A DNA stretch of 20,342 nucleotides, taken from the NCBI GenBank assembly GCA_047722305.1, contig JBDNYM010000043.1:1-20342 (forward strand), in the 5' to 3' direction. Each line of letters opens with the position of its first letter. Positions within the stretch are counted from its first letter, which is position 1. Position numbers and translations under genes: made by a program. The notes under the pieces were generated by a model. It was not told the DNA's origin. It was given only the letters and a program-made list of their open reading frames with translations, and made no database searches. Of this stretch, positions 1-6,496 are shown piece after piece. This stretch comes from JAKVJE01 sp047722305. Lineage in GTDB: Bacteria; Actinomycetota; Actinomycetes; Actinomycetales; Microbacteriaceae.

Positions 1-1
1 C

Positions 2-1129
2 ACCCGCCCCGCGCAGATCGTGTTCACGTCCGGCTCCACCGGCCGCCCGAAGGCGGTGGTGCAGGGCTGGACGGAGCTGGGCCTGGTGACCGACATGCTG
101 GTCTCCCATCTGGGGCTGACGCGCGCCGACCGCATCCTGGGGGCGTCGCCGGTCGCCCACCAGACGGGGTTCATCTGCAACATGCTGCTGTCGTGGCGCC
201 TGGGCATCCCGGTGGTGCTGCAGGACGTCTGGGATCCGGCCCGGGCGGCCCGCGAGGCGATCGGCGCGCACCGGGTGACCTACGTGCAGGGGGCGACGAC
301 GTTCCTCATCGACCTCGCCGCCGCCTACGAGCACGACGCCACCCTGCCCGCCCCGGACAGCCTGCGCTTGTTCGTCACCATCGGCACCCCCGCCCCGGAG
401 CCGCAGCTGCGGCGCGCGGCCGGAGTGCTCAACGCCGCCGTCCTCGCCGCCTACGGCAGCAGCGAGATCTGCCTGGGGACGGTGTCGAGCCCGTCGGACC
501 CGCCGGAGTGGGCCTGGGGCTCGGCCGGACGACCGATGCCCGGCGTCGAGCTGCGCATCGTGGACGGCCGGGGCCGCCCCCTGCCGACCGGCGCCGACGG
601 GGCGCTGCTGGTGCGCAGCCCCACCATGTTCCGGGGATATCTCGGCGATGAGCGCGCCACCCGCGCCGCGTTCGACGCGCAGGGGTGGTTCCGCACCGGG
701 GACCTCGCGCACGTCGACGCCGACGGGATGCTGCACCTGACCGGCCGCGAGAGCGACCTGGTCAACCGCGGCGGCGAGAAAGTGCCGGTCGCCGAGGTGG
801 AGGGGGTCCTGCTCGCCCGCCCGGGCGTCGCCGAGGCGGCCGTCGTGGCCCAGCCCGACCCCCGGCTCGGCGAACGCGCCTGTGCCTTCGTCGTCCCGCG
901 GCCGGGCGCGCCCCGGCCGACGCTCGCCGACGTACGGGCCTGGCTGGAGCAGGCCGGCATCACCCGCCTGTACTGGCCGGAGGATGTGGTGGTCGCCGAC
1001 GCCCTCCCCCGCAGCGCCACCGGCAAGATCGACCGGCGCCGGCTGCGCGAGCTGGCCGCGCAGCGTGCCCGAGAGCCCCGCGTCCAAGGCCCGGGGCCAC
1101 GCGTCCAAGGATCGGGTCCCCGCGCATGA
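2..1129 (+). CDS. Acyl/aryl-CoA ligase (AMP-binding), 5' end outside window
   Basis: This is the C-terminal 375 residues of an ANL-superfamily adenylate-forming enzyme, which activates a carboxylic acid to acyl-AMP and normally transfers it to CoA in the cytoplasm. The reading frame is open from base 2, so the N-terminal part lies upstream. Visible motifs, numbered in this fragment: the phosphate loop TSGSTGRPK (9-17), the AYGSSE adenine motif near 150, a GWFRTGD motif, GRESDLVNRGGEKV at the hinge, and the C-terminal catalytic lysine in SATGKID (K342). Overall it resembles AliA/DhbE-type aryl or alicyclic acid ligases; the substrate cannot be read. The last residues form an Arg/Gly/Pro tail made by a 21-bp tandem duplication. 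The stop codon overlaps the next start (ATGA), so the two genes are translationally coupled. Confidence 0.93.
   Translation, partial: TRPAQIVFTSGSTGRPKAVVQGWTELGLVTDMLVSHLGLTRADRILGASPVAHQTGFICNMLLSWRLGIPVVLQDVWDPARAAREAIGAHRVTYVQGATTFLIDLAAAYEHDATLPAPDSLRLFVTIGTPAPEPQLRRAAGVLNAAVLAAYGSSEICLGTVSSPSDPPEWAWGSAGRPMPGVELRIVDGRGRPLPTGADGALLVRSPTMFRGYLGDERATRAAFDAQGWFRTGDLAHVDADGMLHLTGRESDLVNRGGEKVPVAEVEGVLLARPGVAEAAVVAQPDPRLGERACAFVVPRPGAPRPTLADVRAWLEQAGITRLYWPEDVVVADALPRSATGKIDRRRLRELAAQRAREPRVQGPGPRVQGSGPRA
1079..1120. repeat. 21-bp tandem duplication in the ligase 3' end
   Basis: Two adjacent 21-nt units (1079-1099 and 1100-1120) both begin CGCGTCCAAGG and differ at four positions near the middle and end. 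They encode the repeated tail peptide PRVQGPG/PRVQGSG after the conserved ligase domain. A third unit appears to begin (CGCG) just before the stop and start overlap. Confidence 0.8.
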
Positions 1130-1560
1130 ACACCTCGTACTGGGGTTCCTCGCACCGTGACTGGCCGGCGCAGGCCGTCTCCCGTTCGGCGCTGCGGCAC
1201 GCGGACGTCGAGAACGCCCGCCCCGGCGAGGACGGCCCGGTGCCCGGCGACCTGGTGTGGGCGTGGGTGCCGTACGGGCGCTCCCCCGGCGACGGCAAGG
1301 ACCGCCCCTGCGCGGTGGTGGCGCGCGAGCCCGACCGCGGCTCGGTGCTGGCCGTGCCGCTGACCAGCCGCGAGCACGATGACGACGGCGACTACCTGTT
1401 CCTCGGCTACGGCGACTGGAATGCGGACGGTCCGGCCAGCTGGGCGCACGTCTCGGTGCTGCTGCGTATCGGCGAGCACGGCATCCGCTCCATCCATGGC
1501 CGCCTGGACGGACTGCAGCTGCGTGCGCTGCGGTCGGTGCTGCGCATCCGAACCCGATAG
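1126..1560 (+). CDS. PemK/MazF-fold protein, coupled to the ligase gene
   Basis: A 144-residue protein. Residues 40-140 match the PemK/MazF fold: GDLVWAWVPY (41-50) for the first strand, an RP pair (60-61) followed by the hydrophobic CAVVARE strand, the PLTS motif (78-81), and a C-terminal GRLDGLQL...LRSVLRI segment matching the family's final helix. Characterised members are ribosome-independent mRNA interferases of type II toxin-antitoxin systems, using the conserved Arg and Ser/Thr. The start is the ATG inside the ligase's ATGA overlap. Long in-frame extensions upstream are shadows of the ligase. The first 35-40 residues are an N-terminal extension that I cannot assign. No antitoxin-like small ORF is seen on either side, so it may be a solitary, non-toxic member of the fold. 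Function is uncertain. Confidence 0.8.
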   Translation: MNTSYWGSSHRDWPAQAVSRSALRHADVENARPGEDGPVPGDLVWAWVPYGRSPGDGKDRPCAVVAREPDRGSVLAVPLTSREHDDDGDYLFLGYGDWNADGPASWAHVSVLLRIGEHGIRSIHGRLDGLQLRALRSVLRIRTR

Positions 1561-1583
1561 CCCCAGCGCCTCCGGCAGCTCGG

Positions 1584-1589
1584 TAGGCT
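1584..1589 (+). promoter_or_regulatory. -10 box for a leaderless aldo/keto reductase mRNA
   Basis: TAGGCT fits the actinobacterial TANNNT -10 element and lies 6 nt before the ATG at 1596. No Shine-Dalgarno sequence is seen, so transcription probably starts at or next to the start codon. No clear -35 is visible. Confidence 0.55.
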
Positions 1590-1595
1590 GTGCCC

Positions 1596-2600
1596 ATGCG
1601 CTATCGATACCTGGGACGTTCTGGTCTGAAGATCACCGAATTCATCTACGGCAACTGGCTCACGCACGGCTCGCAGGTCGAGGACGACACGGCCATCGCC
1701 TGCGTCCACGCCGCGCAGGATGCGGGCATCACCACGTTCGACACCGCCGACGTGTACGCCAACGGCGCCGCCGAGACGGTGCTGGGCAAGGCCCTGCACG
1801 GGCAGCGGCGCGAATCGCTGGAGATCTTCTCCAAGGTGTACTGGCCCACCGGCCCGAAGGGTCCCAACGACTGCGGACTGAGCCGCAAGCACATCCTCGA
1901 GTCGATCGAGGGCACGCTGAAGCGGCTCGGCACCGACCACCTCGACCTGTACCAGGCGCACCGCTTCGACCCGGAGACCCCGCTGGAGGAGACCATGCAG
2001 GCCTTCGCCGACGTGGTGCGGGCCGGCAAGGCGCTCTACATCGGCGTGTCCGAGTGGACGGCCGACCAGCTGCGCGCCGGCAAGGCGTACGCCGACCAGC
2101 TCGGCTTCCAGCTCATCTCGAACCAGCCCCAGTACTCGCTGCTGTGGCGGGTCATCGAGCCGCGGGTGATGCCGGCCAGCGCCGAGCTGGGCATCTCCCA
2201 GATCGTCTGGTCGCCGCTGGCGCAGGGCGTGCTCACCGGCAAGTACCGGCCGGGCGCCCCGCTGCCGGCCGGGTCGCGCGCCACGGACGTCCACGGCGGC
2301 GCCGACTCGATCAGCCCGTTCCTGCACGACGGCACCCTGGAGGCGGTCGCCCGCCTGCAGCCGATCGCCGACCGGCTCGGCATCACCATGGCCGAGCTGT
2401 CGCTGGCCTGGATCCTCAGCCACGACAACGTGGCCGCCGCCATCATCGGCGCCTCCCGCCCCGAGCAGATCACCCGCAACGTGGCCGCCGGCGACGTGCA
2501 CCTGGACGCCGCCACCATCGCCGAGGTCGAGGCCATCACCGCCCCGGTTGCCGAACTCAGTCCCGACCGCACCCGCTACCAGGACGAGCGGCCCGCCTGA
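1596..2600 (+). CDS. Aldo/keto reductase, Kv-channel beta-subunit-like (AKR6 type)
   Basis: A 334-residue NAD(P)H-dependent oxidoreductase with a TIM barrel, cytoplasmic. The aldo/keto reductase tetrad is intact: D49, Y54, K80 and H122. The N-terminal MRYRYLGRSGLK, the KVYW...GLSRKHI segment and WSPLAQGVLTGKY resemble the Kv-beta (AKR6) branch. Unlike animal Kv-beta proteins, the histidine of the tetrad is retained, so a true carbonyl reductase is expected. The substrate is unknown. I chose the ATG at 1596 over a GTG at 1590 because the protein then begins as relatives do and sits 6 nt after a -10 box. The gene is separate from the upstream pair (35 bp gap) and convergent with the ABC permease gene, 11 bp away. 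Confidence 0.92.
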   Translation: MRYRYLGRSGLKITEFIYGNWLTHGSQVEDDTAIACVHAAQDAGITTFDTADVYANGAAETVLGKALHGQRRESLEIFSKVYWPTGPKGPNDCGLSRKHILESIEGTLKRLGTDHLDLYQAHRFDPETPLEETMQAFADVVRAGKALYIGVSEWTADQLRAGKAYADQLGFQLISNQPQYSLLWRVIEPRVMPASAELGISQIVWSPLAQGVLTGKYRPGAPLPAGSRATDVHGGADSISPFLHDGTLEAVARLQPIADRLGITMAELSLAWILSHDNVAAAIIGASRPEQITRNVAAGDVHLDAATIAEVEAITAPVAELSPDRTRYQDERPA

Positions 2601-2608
2601 GGCCTCAG
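2597..2608. terminator. 12-bp palindrome between convergent genes
   Basis: CTGAGGCCTCAG is a perfect 12-bp palindrome overlapping the aldo/keto reductase stop codon and filling the 11-bp gap to the convergent permease gene. There is no T-tract. It could act as a weak bidirectional terminator in a GC-rich actinobacterium, but this is only inferred from position. Confidence 0.3.
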
Positions 2609-2611
2609 CGT

Positions 2612-3817
2612 TCACCCCCGCCGCAGCGTCAGCCGCCGGTGGTACGAGACCACGCCGCGCCGGAACAGCCGCACCGCCCAGGCCACCAGCAGCGCGCCGA
2701 ACACGATCATCTCGACGATCACGATCGCGCCTTGCCACCAGGCGAGGCTGCCGAAGGCGTTGCGCATCAGCGCCGTCACGGGCGCGGTGACGGGGAAGTA
2801 GGTGAACACCTGCACGATGGGGGCGCTGGGGTTCGCGATGATGGTGCCGAAGATGTAGAACGGCACCCAGATGGCGACCATGAGCACTCCGAAGATGGGG
2901 CCGGCATCCTTGGCCGTGGGCATGATCGAGCCGAGGACGACGAGGACGCCGGTGAAGAAGAACAGCCCGGTGAGCAGCACCAGGGCACCGAGGATGATCT
3001 GCTGGGGCGGGAACTGCAGCGCAGCCAGGTCGATGCCCGGCAGGTTGAGCCGCTCCCGGCCGACCGCGTAGACCCCGGCCACCGGCACCAGGAACACGAG
3101 CATCTGCACCAGTCCCTCGGCAGCCACCGCGAGGATCTTGCCGACGAGCAGGTTGGTGGGCGGGATGGTGGTGAGGATCATCTCGGCGACCCGGTTCTCC
3201 TTCTCCTCCAGGGTGACGTTGAGCATCGTGCTCGACAGCATGAGGATCACGATGTAGAAGAGCGCCAGGAACAGCGCGGGCACGATCAGCGCTTGGAGGC
3301 CGCCCCCGATCTCACCGTCCTGATACGTCGTGGTGCTGGTGCGCACGGTGCCGGCGACGGCGGCCGCGAGCTGCGGGTCGCCGATGCGCTGCTCGGCGGA
3401 CACCGAGAGCAGGCGCTCGGCCACCGCCTGGTACTTGCCGTTCTCGAACACGCCCGCGTCCTGCGCGTCGATGCGGATCGTGCCGCGTTGCAGGTTCGCC
3501 GGGAACACGAAGGCCGCGTCGATGCGTCCCGACCGCACCCCAGCCCGGGCTGCGGCCGCGGAGTCGGCCGAGGCCCCGCCCAGCTGCGTGGCGAGATCCG
3601 GCGATACGACGCCGGAGTGATCGACGTAGGCGAAGGTCACCTGGGACTTGCCCTGCTGGGCGGCCGTGCGGTCGCTGGACTGCCCCGACACGACAATCAG
3701 CGCCGTCACCAGCCCGATCAGCACCGGCACCGCCAGGGTGATGAGCCAGAATGCGGGCCGCGCCAGGGTGCGGCGCACCTCGAACCGGAACACGGTGCCG
3801 ATATTGAACCAGTTCAT
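2612..3817 (-). CDS. ABC-2 type exporter permease (NatB/YhaP-like)
   Basis: A 401-residue integral membrane protein of the ABC2_membrane_3 type. The topology is characteristic: a cytoplasmic N-terminus (FEVRRTLARPAFW), a first membrane segment at about 22-43, a large extracytoplasmic domain of roughly 130 residues, then about five closely spaced membrane segments and a basic cytoplasmic end. It is the membrane partner of the ATPase encoded just upstream; the two overlap by 4 bp (ATGA), so they are translated together. NatAB/YhaQP relatives export ions or small toxic compounds in Bacillus, but substrate assignment across this family is unreliable and I do not assign one. Confidence 0.9.
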   Translation of the reverse strand: MNWFNIGTVFRFEVRRTLARPAFWLITLAVPVLIGLVTALIVVSGQSSDRTAAQQGKSQVTFAYVDHSGVVSPDLATQLGGASADSAAAARAGVRSGRIDAAFVFPANLQRGTIRIDAQDAGVFENGKYQAVAERLLSVSAEQRIGDPQLAAAVAGTVRTSTTTYQDGEIGGGLQALIVPALFLALFYIVILMLSSTMLNVTLEEKENRVAEMILTTIPPTNLLVGKILAVAAEGLVQMLVFLVPVAGVYAVGRERLNLPGIDLAALQFPPQQIILGALVLLTGLFFFTGVLVVLGSIMPTAKDAGPIFGVLMVAIWVPFYIFGTIIANPSAPIVQVFTYFPVTAPVTALMRNAFGSLAWWQGAIVIVEMIVFGALLVAWAVRLFRRGVVSYHRRLTLRRG

Positions 3818-4818
3818 CGCGAGCCCCCGTGTTCCACTCCGTGCGCTCCGCTCCCGGCGTCCGCCATGTCCCCCGCGTCCGGCTCGCCGTACACCTCGAC
3901 GAAGATGTCGTCGAGGCTCTTGCGCTCCGGCCGGTACGAGCGCACCTCGACCCCGCGCTCCACCAGCTCGGCCAAGGCCGCAGGCCCGCCGTCCGGCTCG
4001 GTCAGCCGCAGCAGGGCCCCGGCCGACGCGGGCCCCGGCTCCGCAGACCCGACCGGCGCATCCGCGACCTCGTAGCGCGCCGAGGCCGGGATGGGGCGGC
4101 CGGCCACCACCCGCACCAGCCGGCCGTCGTCGAAGCGGTCGATGACCTCGTCGAGGGTGCCCGTCGCCCGGGCCACGCCGTCCTTGAGCAGCAGGATGTG
4201 GTCGCAGATCCGCTGCACCTCGTCCATTTGGTGGCTGACCATGACGACGGTGGCGCCCCGCGCCCGCTGCTCGGCGATGATCTCCATGAGCAGGCGGCGG
4301 TTGACCGGGTCGAAGCCTTTGGTGGGCTCGTCGAGGATGAGCAGCTGCGGCTCGTTCATGATGGTGACCCCGAGCTGGATCTTCTGCTGCTGCCCGCCCG
4401 AGAGGGCCTTGATCTTGGTGGTGGCATGCGTCCCCAGCCCCACCCGGTCCAGGTAGCTCAGCGACCAGGCGCGCGCCTCGGCCCCCGACATCCCTTTCAG
4501 CCGGCCGAAGTACACCATGGTGGGCAGCACCGGCTCGTTGGTGTACAGCCCGCGCTCTTCGGGCAGGTAGCCCAGGCGGGTGGCCGGGTCGTCGGGCCGG
4601 AATGGGCGTCCGCCGACCAGCAGCCGCCCCGCGGTCGGCTCGTAGATGCCGAGCAGGGCGCGAATGGTGGTGGTCTTGCCCGAGCCGTTGCTGCCCAGCA
4701 GCCCGAAGATTTCGCCGCGGGTCACCTCGAAGCTCAGGTCGCGCACCACCGGACGACCGGAGAAGTCCATGCGGAAATGCGATACGGAGACGGCGGGCGA
4801 GGCAGGGTCGGCGGTCAC
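3814..4818 (-). CDS. ABC exporter ATP-binding protein (NatA/YhaQ-like)
   Basis: A 334-residue cytoplasmic ATPase that energises the adjacent permease. Motifs: Walker A GSNGSGKT (42-49), the family-typical GYLPEERGLY in the Q-loop region (83-92), signature LSGGQ (139-143), Walker B LLILDEP with catalytic E164, and switch H196. After the ATPase domain there is an extension of about 100 residues (from about 225) matching the DUF4162-like C-terminal region found in NatA/YhaQ-type ATPases, ending in SLDDIFVEVYGE. The start is the GTG at 4818, 6 nt after a TAGGAT -10 box, implying a leaderless transcript for the operon. The final residues form a Gly/Ala-rich tail overlapping the permease start. Confidence 0.93.
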   Translation of the reverse strand: MTADPASPAVSVSHFRMDFSGRPVVRDLSFEVTRGEIFGLLGSNGSGKTTTIRALLGIYEPTAGRLLVGGRPFRPDDPATRLGYLPEERGLYTNEPVLPTMVYFGRLKGMSGAEARAWSLSYLDRVGLGTHATTKIKALSGGQQQKIQLGVTIMNEPQLLILDEPTKGFDPVNRRLLMEIIAEQRARGATVVMVSHQMDEVQRICDHILLLKDGVARATGTLDEVIDRFDDGRLVRVVAGRPIPASARYEVADAPVGSAEPGPASAGALLRLTEPDGGPAALAELVERGVEVRSYRPERKSLDDIFVEVYGEPDAGDMADAGSGAHGVEHGGSR

Positions 4819-4824
4819 ATCCTC

Positions 4825-4830
4825 ATCCTA
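4825..4830 (-). promoter_or_regulatory. -10 box for the leaderless ABC exporter operon
   Basis: On the minus strand TAGGAT is followed by 6 nt (GAGGAT) and then the GTG start of the ATPase gene. The spacing places the transcription start at the start codon. GAGGAT resembles a ribosome site but touches the start codon, so leaderless initiation is the better reading. Confidence 0.5.
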
Positions 4831-4878
4831 CCAAGCGGAATTCGGCCGATTCGGAGCCGATTCCCTCCTGCACCGACG

Positions 4879-4931
4879 CAGGATGATGGTGGTGCTGGGG
4901 ATCCAGCACCGCACCGTCATGACGTGAGGAG
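4879..4931 (+). promoter_or_regulatory. Upstream region of the OsmC gene: possible -10, hairpin, palindrome and RBS
   Basis: CAGGAT (4879-4884) is a possible -10 element. It is followed by a perfect 8-bp hairpin, GGTGCTGG (4891-4898) with CCAGCACC (4903-4910) and a GGAT loop. Next is a 10-bp palindrome, CGTCATGACG (4915-4924), then a clear Shine-Dalgarno GAGGAG (4926-4931) 5 nt before the ATG. The palindrome could be a repressor site, but it does not look like the AT-rich OhrR operator known from Bacillus or Xanthomonas. The RBS is secure; the rest is inference. Confidence 0.45.
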
Positions 4932-4936
4932 TCAAC

Positions 4937-5365
4937 ATGGCCGTCAAGAATGTCGCCGCCACCACCTGGAAGGGCTCGCTGTTCGAGGGCTCGGGCGAGG
5001 TCGCCCTGGAGTCGTCGCACACCGCCACGCTGGGCGTCAACTGGAAGGCCCGCTCCGAGGGGTCCTCATCGACCACCACCCCGGAAGAGCTCATCGCCGC
5101 CGCCCACTCCGCCTGCTTCTCGATGGCGCTCAGCAACGAGCTCACCGAGAACGGCACCGCGCCGACCAGCCTGCACACCACCGCCGAGGTGACGTTCGAC
5201 GCCGCCGGCGGCGGCATCAAGGGCAGCCATCTCATCGTCGAGGCCGAGGTGCCGGGGCTCGATCAGGCCACGTTCGCCAAGATCGCCGAGGGCGCCAAGC
5301 AGGGCTGCCCGGTGTCGCAAGCGCTGACCGGCATCGAGATCACCCTCGACGCGACCCTGAAGTAA
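4937..5365 (+). CDS. OsmC/Ohr family peroxiredoxin
   Basis: A 142-residue thiol peroxidase that reduces organic or other hydroperoxides in the cytoplasm. Both redox cysteines are present: C60 in AAHSACFSMAL and C124 in KQGCPVSQAL, at the family's usual spacing. The PEELIAAAHSACF segment and conserved R39 and E50 region fit the OsmC branch more than Ohr, and the length is typical. The start is set by a strong Shine-Dalgarno sequence. The gene stands alone between divergent and convergent neighbours, has its own structured upstream region and ends at a strong intrinsic terminator, so it is a monocistronic stress gene. Confidence 0.93.
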   Translation: MAVKNVAATTWKGSLFEGSGEVALESSHTATLGVNWKARSEGSSSTTTPEELIAAAHSACFSMALSNELTENGTAPTSLHTTAEVTFDAAGGGIKGSHLIVEAEVPGLDQATFAKIAEGAKQGCPVSQALTGIEITLDATLK

Positions 5366-5401
5366 GGCACCAGCCCGGCCCAATCCGCTTGTCTAAACCG
5401 C

Positions 5402-5444
5402 GGCACTGGCCTGAATTGGCACTTGCCTGAATCGGCACTGGCCC
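5402..5444. repeat. 16-bp tandem repeat (2.7 copies) running into the terminator
   Basis: Units at 5402-5417, 5418-5433 and a partial one from 5434 follow GGCACTKGCCTGAATY. The third copy forms the 5' arm of the terminator hairpin below. The terminator arm therefore appears to have been duplicated upstream twice, giving several possible pairing partners for the single 3' arm. Confidence 0.8.
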
Positions 5445-5480
5445 AGCGCGAAAACGCGCGGGTCGGTGCCGATTTCGTTT
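5432..5480 (+). terminator. Strong intrinsic terminator of the OsmC gene
   Basis: A long stem from 5432 to 5472: TCGGCAC (5432-5438) pairs with GTGCCGA (5466-5472), continuing through TGGCCC/GGGTCG (two G-T wobbles), one bulged A at 5445, then GCGCG/CGCGC closed by an AAAA loop (5451-5454). This is about 18 paired positions followed by the T-rich tail TTTCGTTT (5473-5480). The T-tail is on the plus strand only, so it terminates osmC transcription before the convergent gene. Confidence 0.85.
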
Positions 5481-5485
5481 CCGCG

Positions 5486-5540
5486 CCGGTCCGGGGTCGT
5501 CCCCGACCCGTCAGTGCCGGTCCGGGTCGTCCCCGACCCG
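5486..5540. repeat. 25/24-bp direct repeat spanning the AKR5 stop codon, each copy a hairpin
   Basis: Copy A (5486-5510) and copy B (5517-5540) are identical except for one G. Six bases separate them, beginning with the stop codon of the minus-strand reductase (5511-5513). Copy B encodes the last residues (GDDPDR) and copy A is its non-coding echo. On the minus strand each copy contains GGGTCG-GGGA-CGACCC, a 6-bp hairpin with a 4-nt loop, so the reductase transcript ends in two tandem hairpins. These may act as a terminator without a T-tail. Confidence 0.8.
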
Positions 5541-6383
5541 CTCCCCGTTCTCCAGCATCCCGAGGGCCTCGAACTCGTCCCCGGTGAGCTCGAAATCGAG
5601 CACGTCGAGGTTGGCCGCGATGCGCTCGGCGTGCACCGACTTGGGGATGACGATGAGCCCGTTCTCCAGGTGCCACCGGATGAGCACCTGCGCGGGTGTT
5701 CTGCCGTGCGCCTCGCCGATGCGGGCCACCACCGGGTCGGTGAGCAGCGTGTTGGGCTTCGACTTGCGTCCCCACCCGGAGTTGGAGCTGCCGCCCAGCG
5801 GGCTCCACGACTCGGTGGCGATGCCGTGCCGCCGGTCGAAGGCGCGGGTGACGTACTGCGGCAGGTGCGGGTGCAGTTCGATCTGGTTCACCGCCGGGAC
5901 GGTCTCGGACCGGTCGAGCAGCCGCTGCAGGTGGTGGGGCTTGAAGTTGCACACCCCGATCGCCTTGGCGCGCCCCTCGGCGGCGATGCGCTCGAACACC
6001 CGCCAGGTCTCCAGGGTGCGGTCGAAGTCCTGCTGCGGCCAGTGGATGAGGTACAGGTCCACGTAGTCGGTGCCCAGGCGCTTCAGGCTCGCGTCGAACG
6101 CGGCCAGCGTCGGGTCGTAGCCCTGGTCGGCGTCCCACAGCTTCGTGGTCAGGAAGATGTCCTCCCGCGGCACGCCCGACTCGGCGATCCCGCGTCCGAC
6201 GCCCTCCTCGTTGCCGTAGGCGCTCGCCGTGTCGATGTGCCGGTAGCCGGCCTCGGCCAGCGCGTAGCGCACCGCCTCCCGAGCGTCCGGGATGCTCGCC
6301 TGCCACACGCCCAGACCCAGCTGGGGCATCGCCGCCCCGGTGTTGAGGACGATCTCGGGTACGTTCGCGGCGGCGTTCGTCAT
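5511..6383 (-). CDS. Aldo/keto reductase, AKR5 / 2,5-diketo-D-gluconate reductase type
   Basis: A 290-residue NADPH-dependent cytoplasmic reductase. The catalytic tetrad is present: D51 in HIDTA, Y56, K81 in TTKLWD and H114 in LIHWP. MPQLGLGVWQ near the N-terminus, GVCNF and NQIELHP are classic AKR5 signatures. Family members reduce 2,5-diketogluconate, methylglyoxal and other aldehydes, so the physiological substrate cannot be fixed. The start ATG has a good Shine-Dalgarno (AAGGAG, about 6 nt upstream). The gene is divergent from the FolP2-like gene and convergent with osmC. The last residues derive from a duplicated hairpin sequence. Confidence 0.93.
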   Translation of the reverse strand: MTNAAANVPEIVLNTGAAMPQLGLGVWQASIPDAREAVRYALAEAGYRHIDTASAYGNEEGVGRGIAESGVPREDIFLTTKLWDADQGYDPTLAAFDASLKRLGTDYVDLYLIHWPQQDFDRTLETWRVFERIAAEGRAKAIGVCNFKPHHLQRLLDRSETVPAVNQIELHPHLPQYVTRAFDRRHGIATESWSPLGGSSNSGWGRKSKPNTLLTDPVVARIGEAHGRTPAQVLIRWHLENGLIVIPKSVHAERIAANLDVLDFELTGDEFEALGMLENGERVGDDPDRH

Positions 6384-6422
6384 CGCGTCTCCTTCGCTCA
6401 GTCTGCAGCTCGATCTGCCGCC

Positions 6423-6428
6423 ACGTTA
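6423..6428 (-). promoter_or_regulatory. Possible -10 of the AKR5 gene
   Basis: TAACGT on the minus strand fits TANNNT and would give a 5' leader of roughly 30 nt carrying the AAGGAG ribosome site. It is the best candidate in the 113-bp divergent intergenic region, but no -35 is evident. Confidence 0.35.
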
Positions 6429-6483
6429 AGCCTCGGGCCTGCATCCGTGCTGAGTGCATCCCCGGTCCGGGCGGTCGCTGGGC

Positions 6484-6489
6484 CAGAAT
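6484..6489 (+). promoter_or_regulatory. -10 box for a leaderless FolP2-like mRNA
   Basis: CAGAAT is followed by exactly 7 nt and then GTG at 6497. The same hexamer stands 6 nt before the ogt start, which supports it as a real local -10 form. It favours the GTG start over the ATG at 6488, which overlaps the hexamer. Confidence 0.5.
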
Positions 6490-6496
6490 GGGACCC

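Noticed and set aside
1379..4075. Open frame of 898 codons on the plus strand
   Set aside because: It crosses the PemK/MazF, aldo/keto reductase and ABC permease genes out of frame and contains no recognisable motif.
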